Shown here: one piece after another, positions 1 through 7,531 of the stretch
How the letters are laid out: each line of letters begins with the position of its first letter
How positions within the stretch are numbered: the stretch's first letter is position 1
Assembly: GCA_016844625.1 (NCBI GenBank)
Contig: JAERMN010000088.1
Location: 1-11,181, forward strand
Length of the DNA: 11,181 bases
Reading direction: 5' to 3'
Source of the DNA: Deltaproteobacteria bacterium
GTDB lineage: Bacteria; Desulfobacterota; Binatia; UBA9968
Translations under genes and position numbers: made by a program
The notes under the pieces: model-generated
Databases searched by the model: none
Seen by the model: only the letters and a program-made list of their open reading frames with translations
Told to the model about the DNA's origin: nothing

Positions 1-134
1 TGACTGGCATGCTCACTATCGGCAACGACAAGACCTGCTGTGGACTCTACAGACCTTGCCTTACCATCTGCGGGAAGAAAACTAACAAGAAAGCAAAATA
101 AAACAAGGATTCTAAACTTGTTGAATGTTCGCAT
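1..134 (-). CDS. Secreted protein of unknown function, N-terminal part
   Basis: Reading the minus strand from the ATG at 134 gives 44 codons without a stop, running off the left edge. The start follows an in-frame TAA closely, so it is the first possible ATG. The protein begins with a textbook Sec signal peptide: basic n-region (MRTFNKFR), hydrophobic core at residues 9-20 (ILVLFCFLVSFL), then a likely signal peptidase I site after GKA near residue 26. There is no lipobox at the end of the core, so a lipoprotein is unlikely. The visible mature part (RSVESTAGLVVADSEHAS) is too short to name a family. Periplasmic solute-binding proteins often start this way, but that is only a guess. No good Shine-Dalgarno is seen upstream. 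The gene is divergent from the addB-like gene across the repeat-filled spacer. Confidence 0.6.
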   Translation of the reverse strand, partial: MRTFNKFRILVLFCFLVSFLPADGKARSVESTAGLVVADSEHAS

Positions 135-183
135 GAGTTGGTTGTTGGTTTAATTCTTTGCCGGCGCTTTTGCAAATCCGACC

Positions 184-258
184 TCACCACGAAGGCACGA
201 AGGACACGAAGGTTCGGATAATTAAACCTCCGAACTTCGTGCTCTTCGTGTCCTCCTT
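184..258. repeat. Inverted pair of CACGAAGG-type 9-base iterated repeats
   Basis: On the left arm the unit (CACGAAGGA and variants) occurs three times in a row at 188-213. On the right arm (230-256) it recurs in inverse orientation as TTCGTG units. Bases 196-217 and 230-250 pair as an imperfect stem around an AT-rich loop (ATAATTAAACCT). This is a non-coding dispersed repeat; the short open frames across it (158-379, 184-510) are repeat translations. It belongs to the same family as the copies at 535-563 and 609-636. A weaker partial copy (CTTCGTGGTGAAA) lies near 451-463. Confidence 0.7.
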
Positions 259-306
259 TGAAAATACCCGTTTGGGGATGAGAACGAAGAGGCCCGCCTG
301 GGTTCC

Positions 307-380
307 GTCATACCCGCGAAAGCGAGTATCCAGGCTAATTCGGCACGACAAACCTGGATTCCCGCGTGCGCGGGAATGAC
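307..380. repeat. GTCAT-CCCGCG inverted repeat (REP/MITE-like)
   Basis: Two 28-base arms, 307-334 and 353-380, are inverted copies of each other with 23 of 28 positions matching, separated by an 18-base loop. Each arm is itself partly palindromic (for example ATTCCCGCG-TG-CGCGGGAAT at 359-376). Elements reading GTCATTCCCGCG...CGGGAATCCAGG are widespread non-coding dispersed repeats in bacterial genomes. No gene can be assigned here. In RNA it would fold into a strong stem, but no T-tract follows, so it is not called a terminator. Confidence 0.75.
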
Positions 381-534
381 GAGTCGAGGAGAACACCATG
401 CGGAAGGAAATCCCTCCATTTTCATTCTCGGCGGGCGAGCGTAAGATCATGGCCCACTTCGTGGTGAAAACGTTCGTTGGTTCTTCATCGTGAACACGGG
501 CGCATCGCAATAGGCTACATTTCCGGACTCTTTT

Positions 535-636
535 TTTGCGCCCTTTGCGCTCTTTGCGGCTAATCCGTCCGAGTCTTGATTTAGGGGGCGGTCGCGACCG
601 CCCCCTACTTTGTGCCCTTTGTGCGCTTTGTGGTTA
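535..636 (+). repeat. Palindrome bracketed by two TTTGYG 9-base iterated repeats
   Basis: Left copy at 535-563 is TTTGCGCCC, TTTGCGCTC, TTTGCGGCTAA; right copy at 609-636 is TTTGTGCCC, TTTGTGCGC, TTTGTGGTTA. Both are three 9-base units in the same direction. Between them lies a perfect palindrome at 582-607 (TAGGGGGCGGTCG and its complement). The arrangement looks like a palindromic element inside, or duplicating, a member of the TTTGTG repeat family. No coding function; the open frames that cross it (447-665 minus, 610-915 plus) do not resemble proteins. Confidence 0.75.
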
Positions 637-658
637 GTTCTCCCTATCTTTCTTTCCC

Positions 659-2218
659 TTGCCAATCCTCACACCCTATTTCATAGTGGGCCAGCAAATC
701 GTCAGCGCCGGCGAAAACCCATCATGCGAACCATACTCGGTCCATTCGCGCTGCAAGCGAGCCGATTTGCTGACACCGCTCTTGATTCTCGTCCCCTCCG
801 ATCTCATGCGCCGCCGCTTGAAAATACTCTTGAGCCGGGAGCGCCGTTTGTCGTTGCTGAATGTTCAGCTGCTAACGTTTTACCAATTGTCGCTTCGGCT
901 CCAGGCCGAGCGTAGCAGCCCTCCCCTTGAGCTTCACAACGATCTGTTTCTCGAAGAAGCGCTGCGGCAAATTATCCGCACGCGCCGGCCCGGCGCTGAG
1001 GCTTTCGCCGGCATCGAAGATCGTGCCGGCGGCTGCGCCGCGCTCTGGCAGACACTGCGCGACCTGCGTGACGGCCTGGTCGATCCTACCGTCGCGCTCG
1101 AAGCCTTGGGCGAAGGGCACTTCAGCCAGCGCGCCAGCGAACGGACAACGCAGTTGCTGGTTCTGTTCCGAACTTTTCAAAGATTCTGCCGTGAGCAAAA
1201 CATTGCTGATCAATCCAACTTAGATCGCTACGCCACCGAACAGGTGGCGTCATCTCAGTTTCTCGCCCAGTTCACCCGGGTTTTTTACTATGGCTTTTAC
1301 GATCTGACCCAAATCCAAATAGACTTTTTTCACGCCGTGGCGCGCCACTATCCAACGACGCTGTTTTTTCCTCTGTTAGCCGCCAAGCCCGGCCATGAAG
1401 CATGGCGATTCGCCGACAACTTTTACCAGCGTTACATCCAGGGCCACAATAGCGAGCCGGCCAACGAATCAGCCTCGGACGCCGCCTTGTCCGCAAGCGC
1501 ACGCCTCTTCGACGACCAGAAAGATAGAATTTACGCTGAGCTGCCAAAACATTGGCACTGTCGAATCACGAACACATTCGGCATCCACGATGAAGTTTCG
1601 GCGGCGGCGAAAGAGATTTTGCGGCTGATCGACGACGACAAGATGCAATTTCATGAGATCGGTGTCATTGCGCGCAGCCTCGATTCCTACGGCGCGGTTA
1701 TCAAGGACACTTTCCACCAGCACCGCATCCCGCTCGCCGGCGCCATCGAACAACCTCTCGTACAATCTCCTCTGACCAAAGCTGTGATCCTGCTCTTGAA
1801 CTTGCCGGCGAAGGATTTTCTCCGCAGCCAGGTGATCGATCTGCTCTCCTCGCCTTATCTGCGGCTGCCCAACGGCGAACAAGATCGCGGCGGGGCGCGC
1901 CCCGACCTCTGGGATCTCGCCACCCGCGAGCTCGCCATCTGCAAAGGTGCCGCCGAGTGGCGCCGGCTGAGAAACTACAACCACCGCGATTTGCTTCTTT
2001 CAGAAATCTCCGACGATGACGAACCGCGCAAGATTCGCATCCCTGCGGCACAATTGGTTGTGTTAGCCGATACTGTCGAGACGCTGGTGGCCGATCTCGT
2101 CAGTTTGCCAATTCAAGCGACTACGCATTGGCATGGAAGGCGCTGCTTGAAAAATATCTTGGTATCGCGCCTAGCGCCGACATCACAAACTCCGCTGAGA
2201 GAGCAGATTCAGCGATAA
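659..2218 (+). CDS. addB: AddB-like nuclease subunit, N-terminal half (frameshifted gene)
   Basis: This frame encodes the helicase-like N-terminal half of an AddB/RecC-type PD-(D/E)XK nuclease subunit, partner of AddA in double-strand-break resection. Family hallmarks are LTPLLILVPSDLMRRRLK (residues about 38-55, matching the conserved strand of AddB proteins), LLNVQLLTFYQLSLRL, FYYGFYDLTQIQ and IGVIARSLDSYG. No Walker A is visible, so this is an inactive helicase fold. The first start in frame is TTG at 659, without a Shine-Dalgarno, and the first roughly 37 residues look unlike the family. An ATG at 724 in another frame gives MRTILGPF, which looks like the genuine N-terminus, so the 5' end may be damaged too. 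The frame departs from the family between about 2105 and 2150 and stops at 2218, while the continuation is in the -1 frame. RecC-like alternatives are less likely given the adjacent addA-like gene. Confidence 0.7.
   Translation: MPILTPYFIVGQQIVSAGENPSCEPYSVHSRCKRADLLTPLLILVPSDLMRRRLKILLSRERRLSLLNVQLLTFYQLSLRLQAERSSPPLELHNDLFLEEALRQIIRTRRPGAEAFAGIEDRAGGCAALWQTLRDLRDGLVDPTVALEALGEGHFSQRASERTTQLLVLFRTFQRFCREQNIADQSNLDRYATEQVASSQFLAQFTRVFYYGFYDLTQIQIDFFHAVARHYPTTLFFPLLAAKPGHEAWRFADNFYQRYIQGHNSEPANESASDAALSASARLFDDQKDRIYAELPKHWHCRITNTFGIHDEVSAAAKEILRLIDDDKMQFHEIGVIARSLDSYGAVIKDTFHQHRIPLAGAIEQPLVQSPLTKAVILLLNLPAKDFLRSQVIDLLSSPYLRLPNGEQDRGGARPDLWDLATRELAICKGAAEWRRLRNYNHRDLLLSEISDDDEPRKIRIPAAQLVVLADTVETLVADLVSLPIQATTHWHGRRCLKNILVSRLAPTSQTPLREQIQR
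2105..2150 (+). other. Probable -1 frameshift site inside the addB-like gene
   Basis: Family-like sequence in frame 2 (ADTVETLVADLVSLPIQATTHW) gives way to family-like sequence in frame 1 (AWKALLEKYLGIAP). Frame 1 is open from 2020 and frame 2 closes at 2216-2218, so the lesion must lie in that overlap. The protein sense suggests about 2105-2150, equivalent to one missing base. The A5 run at 2150-2154 is the only homopolymer of note. No proper X-XXY-YYZ slippery heptamer is seen, so a mutation or an assembly error is favoured over programmed frameshifting. Confidence 0.6.
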
Positions 2219-3933
2219 TCAATGACGAGATTCTCGCCGTCTTAGATCGGCTCGCCGGGCTTGACGCGGTCAAAGAGCAGATCACGCTCAATGACTTTAG
2301 CCACACCTTTCAGCACTGGCTCGAGCGCTCGACGGTCACCGAGGATCGGCGTAACCGCGACGGCGTTATCGTGCTCAGCGCGACCGCAGCGCGCGGCCTG
2401 TCGTTCGGCGCGCTGTTTGTGCTGGGAATGAACGAAGGCGTCTTTCCACGGATGATCCGAGAAGACGCATTCCTACGCGACCATGACCGGGAAGTTTTGG
2501 AACGCGACTTGGGCTACAAGGTCAACCCGAAACTCACGGCTTTCGATGAAGAAAAACTGCTTTTTACGCTCCTGGTCGGCGCCCCGCGCGCGCGGCTCTA
2601 CTGCTCGTTTCAAAGAGCCGACGACAACGGCAGAGCGCTGGCGCCGTCTTGGTATGTGGACGAGCTTAAGCGCGCCGTCGAAAGCGCGCATCGCAAAGTT
2701 GAAACGGTAACGATCCCGCGCAGCATCACGGAAAAAGCCGCCACGGCGCCGTTCAAGCGCCAGGAATTTTTACTGCCAACCGAGCTCGCGGTTCGGCTAA
2801 CGCTCGAAGGCCAAGACCCAACGTCGCTCATCGAAGCTTCGGCGCCCCTGCCGGCGCTTTACCAACAAGGGCGCAAAGTCGTCGCCGAACTCGATCAATC
2901 AAGCGAGCGCTTACTTGCCTACGACGGCATGGTCGGCAAATTTGATAACTATTGGAAGCGTTTCTCCGAGCGCGGTCTGTCGCCGACCGCGCTGGAAACC
3001 TACGCGCGCTGCCCATTTCAATTTTTCGCGCGCCATGTGCTCGGCTTGGAACCGCTCGACCGCCCCGAAGAAATCCTCGGTCCGAGCCCCGCCGAGTTCG
3101 GCGAGCTCGGCCATGAAATCTTGAGCGGGTTTTATCGCACTATGATCGAAAGCGGCTACTTTACCGGCAACGCGAGCACGACGAATATAGAATCGACCCT
3201 ACTCACCGTCGCGGCGCGCGCGTTCGCCGACTACAAAGCAAAGAATCCGGTCGGCTACCCGCTCGCATGGGAGAGTTTGAAAGACGGCCTGACTGAGCTG
3301 CTGCGCCAAGTGATCGCGCAAGATTTTACCGAGCTTTCAAAGTCAGGATTTGTCCCGGTGAGTTTGGAAACCAGCGTGACCAGTCGATTGCCAAATGACT
3401 GGCCTGAGCCGCTAAATAACCTCGCCATCCGCGGCCGCATGGACCGCATTGATCGTAATGACCACGGGCTTCGAGTGATCGATTACAAATTTAAGTTTGG
3501 CGCCAGCCCAGCAACACCAGACAAGAATCTCATTCGCGCCGCGCTGCGCGGCGAACGTTTGCAGCCGCCATTCTATTATTTGCTAGCGCAGCATTGGTCC
3601 GACGAGCAAACCGATAATGCCGCGCGGCCCGCCATCGAAGCCGATTTCTACTACATCGCGCCGCGCTGGTCCGACGGCCCGCTGGTCTCGGCGCCCTACG
3701 GCAACGCAGGTCTTACCGGCAAAGTCGGCGCGGCAACCAAACAAACCATCGCGTACTTGGCCGACGGCGTGCGCCAGGGGCGATTCTTCATCAACCGCGC
3801 CGACCATTGCGCTCATTGCGACGTCGCAACCATCTGCCGCAAAAACCATCCGCCGAGCCTATGGCGCGCCGAAAACGATCCGCTAACCGAGGCGCATCGC
3901 GCCTTGCGCGAAAAAGATCCGAAGAAGGTATGA
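2128..3933 (+). CDS. addB: AddB-like nuclease subunit, C-terminal half with Fe-S PD-(D/E)XK domain
   Basis: This is the continuation of the gene begun at 659; the TTG at 2128 is only the first nominal start and is not a real translation start. The front part carries the degenerate helicase region (VIVLSATAARGLSFGALFVLGMNEGVFPR reads as the AddB motif V region, followed by EDAFLRDHDRE). The nuclease domain follows. GLSPTALETYARCPFQFF gives the first cluster cysteine (codon 3010), GRMDRID and DYK (codons 3442 and 3481-3489) give the catalytic acidic and lysine residues, and HCAHCDVATIC supplies three more cysteines (codons 3808, 3817, 3835). Four cysteines in this spacing are the 4Fe-4S staple of AddB-type nucleases. 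Both halves together would make about 1090 residues, a normal AddB length. The stop overlaps the addA start by four bases (ATGA), indicating translational coupling. Confidence 0.8.
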   Translation: MAWKALLEKYLGIAPSADITNSAERADSAIINDEILAVLDRLAGLDAVKEQITLNDFSHTFQHWLERSTVTEDRRNRDGVIVLSATAARGLSFGALFVLGMNEGVFPRMIREDAFLRDHDREVLERDLGYKVNPKLTAFDEEKLLFTLLVGAPRARLYCSFQRADDNGRALAPSWYVDELKRAVESAHRKVETVTIPRSITEKAATAPFKRQEFLLPTELAVRLTLEGQDPTSLIEASAPLPALYQQGRKVVAELDQSSERLLAYDGMVGKFDNYWKRFSERGLSPTALETYARCPFQFFARHVLGLEPLDRPEEILGPSPAEFGELGHEILSGFYRTMIESGYFTGNASTTNIESTLLTVAARAFADYKAKNPVGYPLAWESLKDGLTELLRQVIAQDFTELSKSGFVPVSLETSVTSRLPNDWPEPLNNLAIRGRMDRIDRNDHGLRVIDYKFKFGASPATPDKNLIRAALRGERLQPPFYYLLAQHWSDEQTDNAARPAIEADFYYIAPRWSDGPLVSAPYGNAGLTGKVGAATKQTIAYLADGVRQGRFFINRADHCAHCDVATICRKNHPPSLWRAENDPLTEAHRALREKDPKKV

Positions 3934-6900
3934 GCGTGACGGAACCTAACCTCGATCTTCCCGACGCCCACGACCGCCAAGTTGCCGTCGGCACCTTCGA
4001 TCGCAATCTGGTCGTCACTGCCGGCGCGGGCACTGGCAAGACGACGTTGTTGGTCGATCGGCTGGTGCATTTGATCTTACGCAATCCCGATCCAGTGAAA
4101 ATCACCGACATCGTCGCCCTAACTTTCACCAACAAAGCCGCCGATGAGATGAAACTCCGGCTGCGCGAACGTTTGCAGGCCTATCTCACCATCGAGCTCG
4201 ACCGGCAGCCGGCGGGCGACGCCGAGGGAAAGAACAAGAAAGCGGTCGAGAGCTTGATCGGGCTCTATCAGCTCTCCAAAGATGAACTGGACAAGCGTAT
4301 CCACGACGCGCTCCGAAACATGGAGCGGAGCGACATCGGCACGATCCACGGTTTCGCCGCGACATTGCTTCGTCTCTATCCTCTCGAAGCCGGAGTCGAC
4401 CCGCAGTTTCGCGAAGACGATGGCCGAGAGTTCGACCGCCTGTTCGACGAACAGTGGGATCAGTGGCTTGACCAGGAACTGGCGTTAGAGAGCCCTCGCG
4501 CCGAGGAATGGCGGAAAATTCTCGCGCGCTGCCAGCTCGATCAAATCAAAGCCTTGGCCGAATCGCTCAGCGCGGAAGCGGTCGAGCTCAGCCGGAACAG
4601 TGAAATGGCAAACCCAATGCCGACGGCGCTAAGCGACTGGTTGGCGCGGCTCGATCGAGATGCAACGGCTTTGATCGCACGCCACCCCGAAGACCGGCTC
4701 AATGAGAAGTTGGTACGCGCCGCCGGTAAAGTTTTGAGCGAATTCAGACGCACCGGCCAACGCGGCGAAACTTTGGCGGACGAACATGCCCTGCTAGATG
4801 AGAAATCGCTCAGCCGCAGCGTTAAGGGTTGGGACAGCCCAGACATCGCCGATGCCCAAGAGCTGGTGCGCGCGGCCAAGGGACTATTGAGCGTCGACAG
4901 CGATTTAACCGAGCGGCTGTGGCGTTTGCTCGCTCCCTTCGCCGAAGAATTCCGCGAACGATTCGTCCGCGAAGGGCATATTTCTTTCGACGGCCTGCTC
5001 GTGCGCGCGCGCAATCTTGTGCGCGACCAGCGCCGCGTGCGCACCGAGCTCAAACGGCGCTACCAGACGATCCTAATCGACGAGTTCCAGGATACCGATC
5101 CGATTCAATACGAAATTCTCCTCTACTTGGCCGAACAGCCGAGCCAGACGGCAACCGACTGGCGCCAAGTCAACGTAGAGCCCGGAAAAATCTTCGTCGT
5201 CGGCGACCCAAAACAATCGATCTACGCCTTTCGCCGCGCCGATATCGAGGCGTATTTAGAAGTCGTCGAGAAAATCATCAAAGCGCAAAATGGCGTGGAA
5301 TGCCGCTTGACGACTAACTTTCGCAGCAATGCGGCGATCATCGACGCCGTCAATGGGGTTTTTGAAAACTTGATTCAAGCCCAAGACGGCGTGCAACCGC
5401 CCTACATAGCTATCCAGCCGGCGCCTGGCCGGCCGGCGACGACGGCCGGAACTCTCGCCAAAGTCGCCGTCAGAAAAATCGTCACCGCGAAAGAAATCAA
5501 TGCCGAAAGCGCGCGCCGCCTCGAAGGCGAGAGCCTGGCGCGCTGGTTAAAAGAAGCCGTGTTAGACAAGACGCGGATTCTCAACGCCGGTGGTGAAAGC
5601 GTCTACGTTCAGGCGAAAGACATCGCCATTCTGTTTCGCAAGCTCACCGACATCCACGACTACTTGGAACCGTTTCGCCGCCAGGGTATTCGCTACGTCG
5701 TCGAAGGCGAGCGCCATTTTTATGCCGCGAAGGAAATCATCGATGCGGTGAATCTGCTGCGCGCCGTGGAGAATCCTTTCGATCGCTTGGCGCTGGTCGG
5801 CGTGCTGCGCTCACCCTTGGGCGGGCTCAGCGATCAGCAGATCTATGAACTGCACCGGCAAAACTTGCTCGACTACCGCGCCGCCGCGAAACTGGGCAAG
5901 AAAGATTTTCCACCGACCCTCGCCCAACTTTACCAAGCTCTGGCACAACTCAACGTCGAGACTCGCACCCTGCCGATCGGCGCCGCAGCCGCGCATGTGT
6001 TCGCGGTTCTGCCGGTGGAAATACTCGCTGCCTGCCATTTCCACGGCGAGCAAGCGGTGGCGAATCTGGCAAAGCTCAAGCAACAGGCCGAACAGCTCGG
6101 CGCTGAAGGCTTGACCACGCTCAAAGAAGCGATCCGCCAACTCGAGCGGCGCGTGCTCGAGGTTAAAGAAGAAGGCGAAAGCGTGCTCGCCGAGGAAAAT
6201 CTTGACGCCGTGCGCATCATGAGCATCCACAAAGCGAAAGGGTTGGAATTTCCCGTCGTCATATTGGCCGGCTGCCAAACCGGCACCGAGGGCAGACACA
6301 GCAGCGATGCGGCATCGCTGTTCGACTGGTCGACGGGTTTGACGGGACTCCGCATCGGCCGGATCACCGACCTCGCTGGACTCTATATCTCCGAACAATC
6401 TAAACTCAGGAACGCCGAGGAGGAAAAGCGTCTGCTCTACGTCGCCATGACCCGAGCGCGCGAGAATTTAATCATCTCCTGCGCGCCGAGCAACCGGCGC
6501 TCGAGCGGTAGCTTCCTCTCCATGCTCGACGACACGCTAAACGACACCATCGCCAATGCCGACGCATCAAAAAGCGTTGCCGTCGGCAACGGCAAAGTAG
6601 AAATCGAAGTCGTGACCGATAACCTAAGCGCGCCGAGCCGAACCAATAGCAAAACCAAGCGCGCCAAGAAAAAACCCAACTGGCAACCGTTCGTCGACAC
6701 TTGGGCGCGCCGCACGACGGCCTATGAAAAGGCGCAACAAACGGCGCCCTTCTTAACCCCGACGAGTTTGAAACGGCAAGAAAAAACCGCGACCGAAGCG
6801 GGAGACACAGTTAGCCGCATCGATCGGCAAACACCGGCGCTCGTGATCGGCGACCTTGCGCACCGATTTTTGCAGAATTGGCGGTTCGCCGAAGAAACCA

Positions 6901-7349
6901 AAAACTTCGGGGGACAGTTACAGAAGTTCATCGACCAAGCGCTGGCGCAAGAATTCTCCGCGGTGCGCGCGGTGATCGAAACCGAGCTCCAAGATATTCT
7001 CGCCAGCTTCTTTCGCTCGAAGACCTACGCCGAGCTCAAACAATCACGTATCCTCGGCCGCGAAGTGCCGCTACTCATGCCTTGGAACGGCCAAATCATG
7101 GAAGGCGTCATCGATCTCATCTACGAGAAAAATGGCTTGCTTTACTTAGCCGACTATAAGACAGATAGGATCGCCAAGAACGAATTGGCCGCGGCAGCCG
7201 AACGCTATCGCCAGCAAGCCGAGATTTATACGCAGGCCGCAAAACAAAGCCTGCGGCGCGCGGTCGCCGCGTTTAAGCTGATTTTTCTACGAGCCGGCGA
7301 CGCCATCGAGATCACAGCGGAAACGAATAAGGAGCTGACGCTGTTCTAG
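3930..7349 (+). CDS. addA: AddA-like ATP-dependent helicase-nuclease (UvrD superfamily)
   Basis: This encodes 1139 residues, the usual size for AddA, which unwinds and degrades double-strand ends to make 3' tails for RecA. The start is taken at the ATG at 3930 (MSVTEPN), overlapping the addB stop as ATGA with AAGAAGG upstream, rather than the frame-open GTG-type start at 3807 inside addB. SF1 motifs appear in order: Walker A GAGTGKT (K37), TFTNKAADEM, TIHGFAATLLR, DEFQDTD (D384, E385), VGDPKQSIYAFRR (D426, Q429), LTTNFRSN, MSIHKAKGLEFP (H767) and YVAMTRARENL (R842, R844). A C-terminal PD-(D/E)XK nuclease follows: H978 in GDLAHRFL, D1062 in GVIDLIY, D1075 and K1077 in DYKTD, then YRQQAEIY. All key residues are present, so it should be active as helicase and nuclease if a partner exists. 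RecB or PcrA/UvrD are alternatives, but the AddB-like neighbour and nuclease domain favour AddA. Confidence 0.9.
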   Translation: MSVTEPNLDLPDAHDRQVAVGTFDRNLVVTAGAGTGKTTLLVDRLVHLILRNPDPVKITDIVALTFTNKAADEMKLRLRERLQAYLTIELDRQPAGDAEGKNKKAVESLIGLYQLSKDELDKRIHDALRNMERSDIGTIHGFAATLLRLYPLEAGVDPQFREDDGREFDRLFDEQWDQWLDQELALESPRAEEWRKILARCQLDQIKALAESLSAEAVELSRNSEMANPMPTALSDWLARLDRDATALIARHPEDRLNEKLVRAAGKVLSEFRRTGQRGETLADEHALLDEKSLSRSVKGWDSPDIADAQELVRAAKGLLSVDSDLTERLWRLLAPFAEEFRERFVREGHISFDGLLVRARNLVRDQRRVRTELKRRYQTILIDEFQDTDPIQYEILLYLAEQPSQTATDWRQVNVEPGKIFVVGDPKQSIYAFRRADIEAYLEVVEKIIKAQNGVECRLTTNFRSNAAIIDAVNGVFENLIQAQDGVQPPYIAIQPAPGRPATTAGTLAKVAVRKIVTAKEINAESARRLEGESLARWLKEAVLDKTRILNAGGESVYVQAKDIAILFRKLTDIHDYLEPFRRQGIRYVVEGERHFYAAKEIIDAVNLLRAVENPFDRLALVGVLRSPLGGLSDQQIYELHRQNLLDYRAAAKLGKKDFPPTLAQLYQALAQLNVETRTLPIGAAAAHVFAVLPVEILAACHFHGEQAVANLAKLKQQAEQLGAEGLTTLKEAIRQLERRVLEVKEEGESVLAEENLDAVRIMSIHKAKGLEFPVVILAGCQTGTEGRHSSDAASLFDWSTGLTGLRIGRITDLAGLYISEQSKLRNAEEEKRLLYVAMTRARENLIISCAPSNRRSSGSFLSMLDDTLNDTIANADASKSVAVGNGKVEIEVVTDNLSAPSRTNSKTKRAKKKPNWQPFVDTWARRTTAYEKAQQTAPFLTPTSLKRQEKTATEAGDTVSRIDRQTPALVIGDLAHRFLQNWRFAEETKNFGGQLQKFIDQALAQEFSAVRAVIETELQDILASFFRSKTYAELKQSRILGREVPLLMPWNGQIMEGVIDLIYEKNGLLYLADYKTDRIAKNELAAAAERYRQQAEIYTQAAKQSLRRAVAAFKLIFLRAGDAIEITAETNKELTLF

Positions 7350-7370
7350 AATGATGCAGGAGGGCAGTCT

Positions 7371-7464
7371 GTCATTCTGAGGAACGTAGTGACGAAGAAT
7401 CTGCTTTGGCGTTCGGCGCGACGGCCCATGGAAAACAGATCCCTCGCCTCCGGCTCAGGATGAC
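7371..7464. repeat. GTCATTCTGAG-type inverted repeat in the spacer
   Basis: Terminal segments 7371-7381 (GTCATTCTGAG) and 7454-7464 (CTCAGGATGAC) are inverted copies with one mismatch. Inner AATCTG (7398-7403) and CAGAT (7436-7440) also pair. The sequence GTCATTCTGAG-GAACGTAGTGACGAAGAATCTG resembles a widespread dispersed repeat of environmental bacteria (GTCATTCTGAG...GAAGAATCT). It separates the addA-like gene from the exonuclease gene and carries no open frame of its own. It has no T-tract, so termination is not claimed. Confidence 0.7.
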
Positions 7465-7531
7465 GGTCGAAAATAGGGACAGAAACTTACTGCCAGCAAA
7501 AATTTTGTAAAGACAGGATAGTCCAATCGCC

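Noticed and set aside
184..510. Open frames on both strands (158-379 plus, 184-510 minus, 222-425 minus)
   Set aside because: They run through the inverted repeats, whose translation gives the familiar false peptide of CCCGCG repeats, with no start signal and no protein-like features.
2105..2160. Programmed -1 frameshift in the addB-like gene
   Set aside because: No good slippery heptamer is present (only an A5 run in an unsuitable phase) and no clear downstream pseudoknot was seen. AddB is not known to need frameshifting.
2974..3840. Cas4 or other CRISPR nuclease reading of the Fe-S PD-(D/E)XK domain
   Set aside because: The domain is the C-terminus of a protein of about 1090 residues beside an AddA-like helicase, and there is no CRISPR array or cas gene in the window.
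3807..3929. Longer addA start at 3807
   Set aside because: It would lie 120 bases inside addB and add an arginine-rich stretch unlike AddA. The ATGA overlap at 3930 with AAGAAGG upstream is the natural start.
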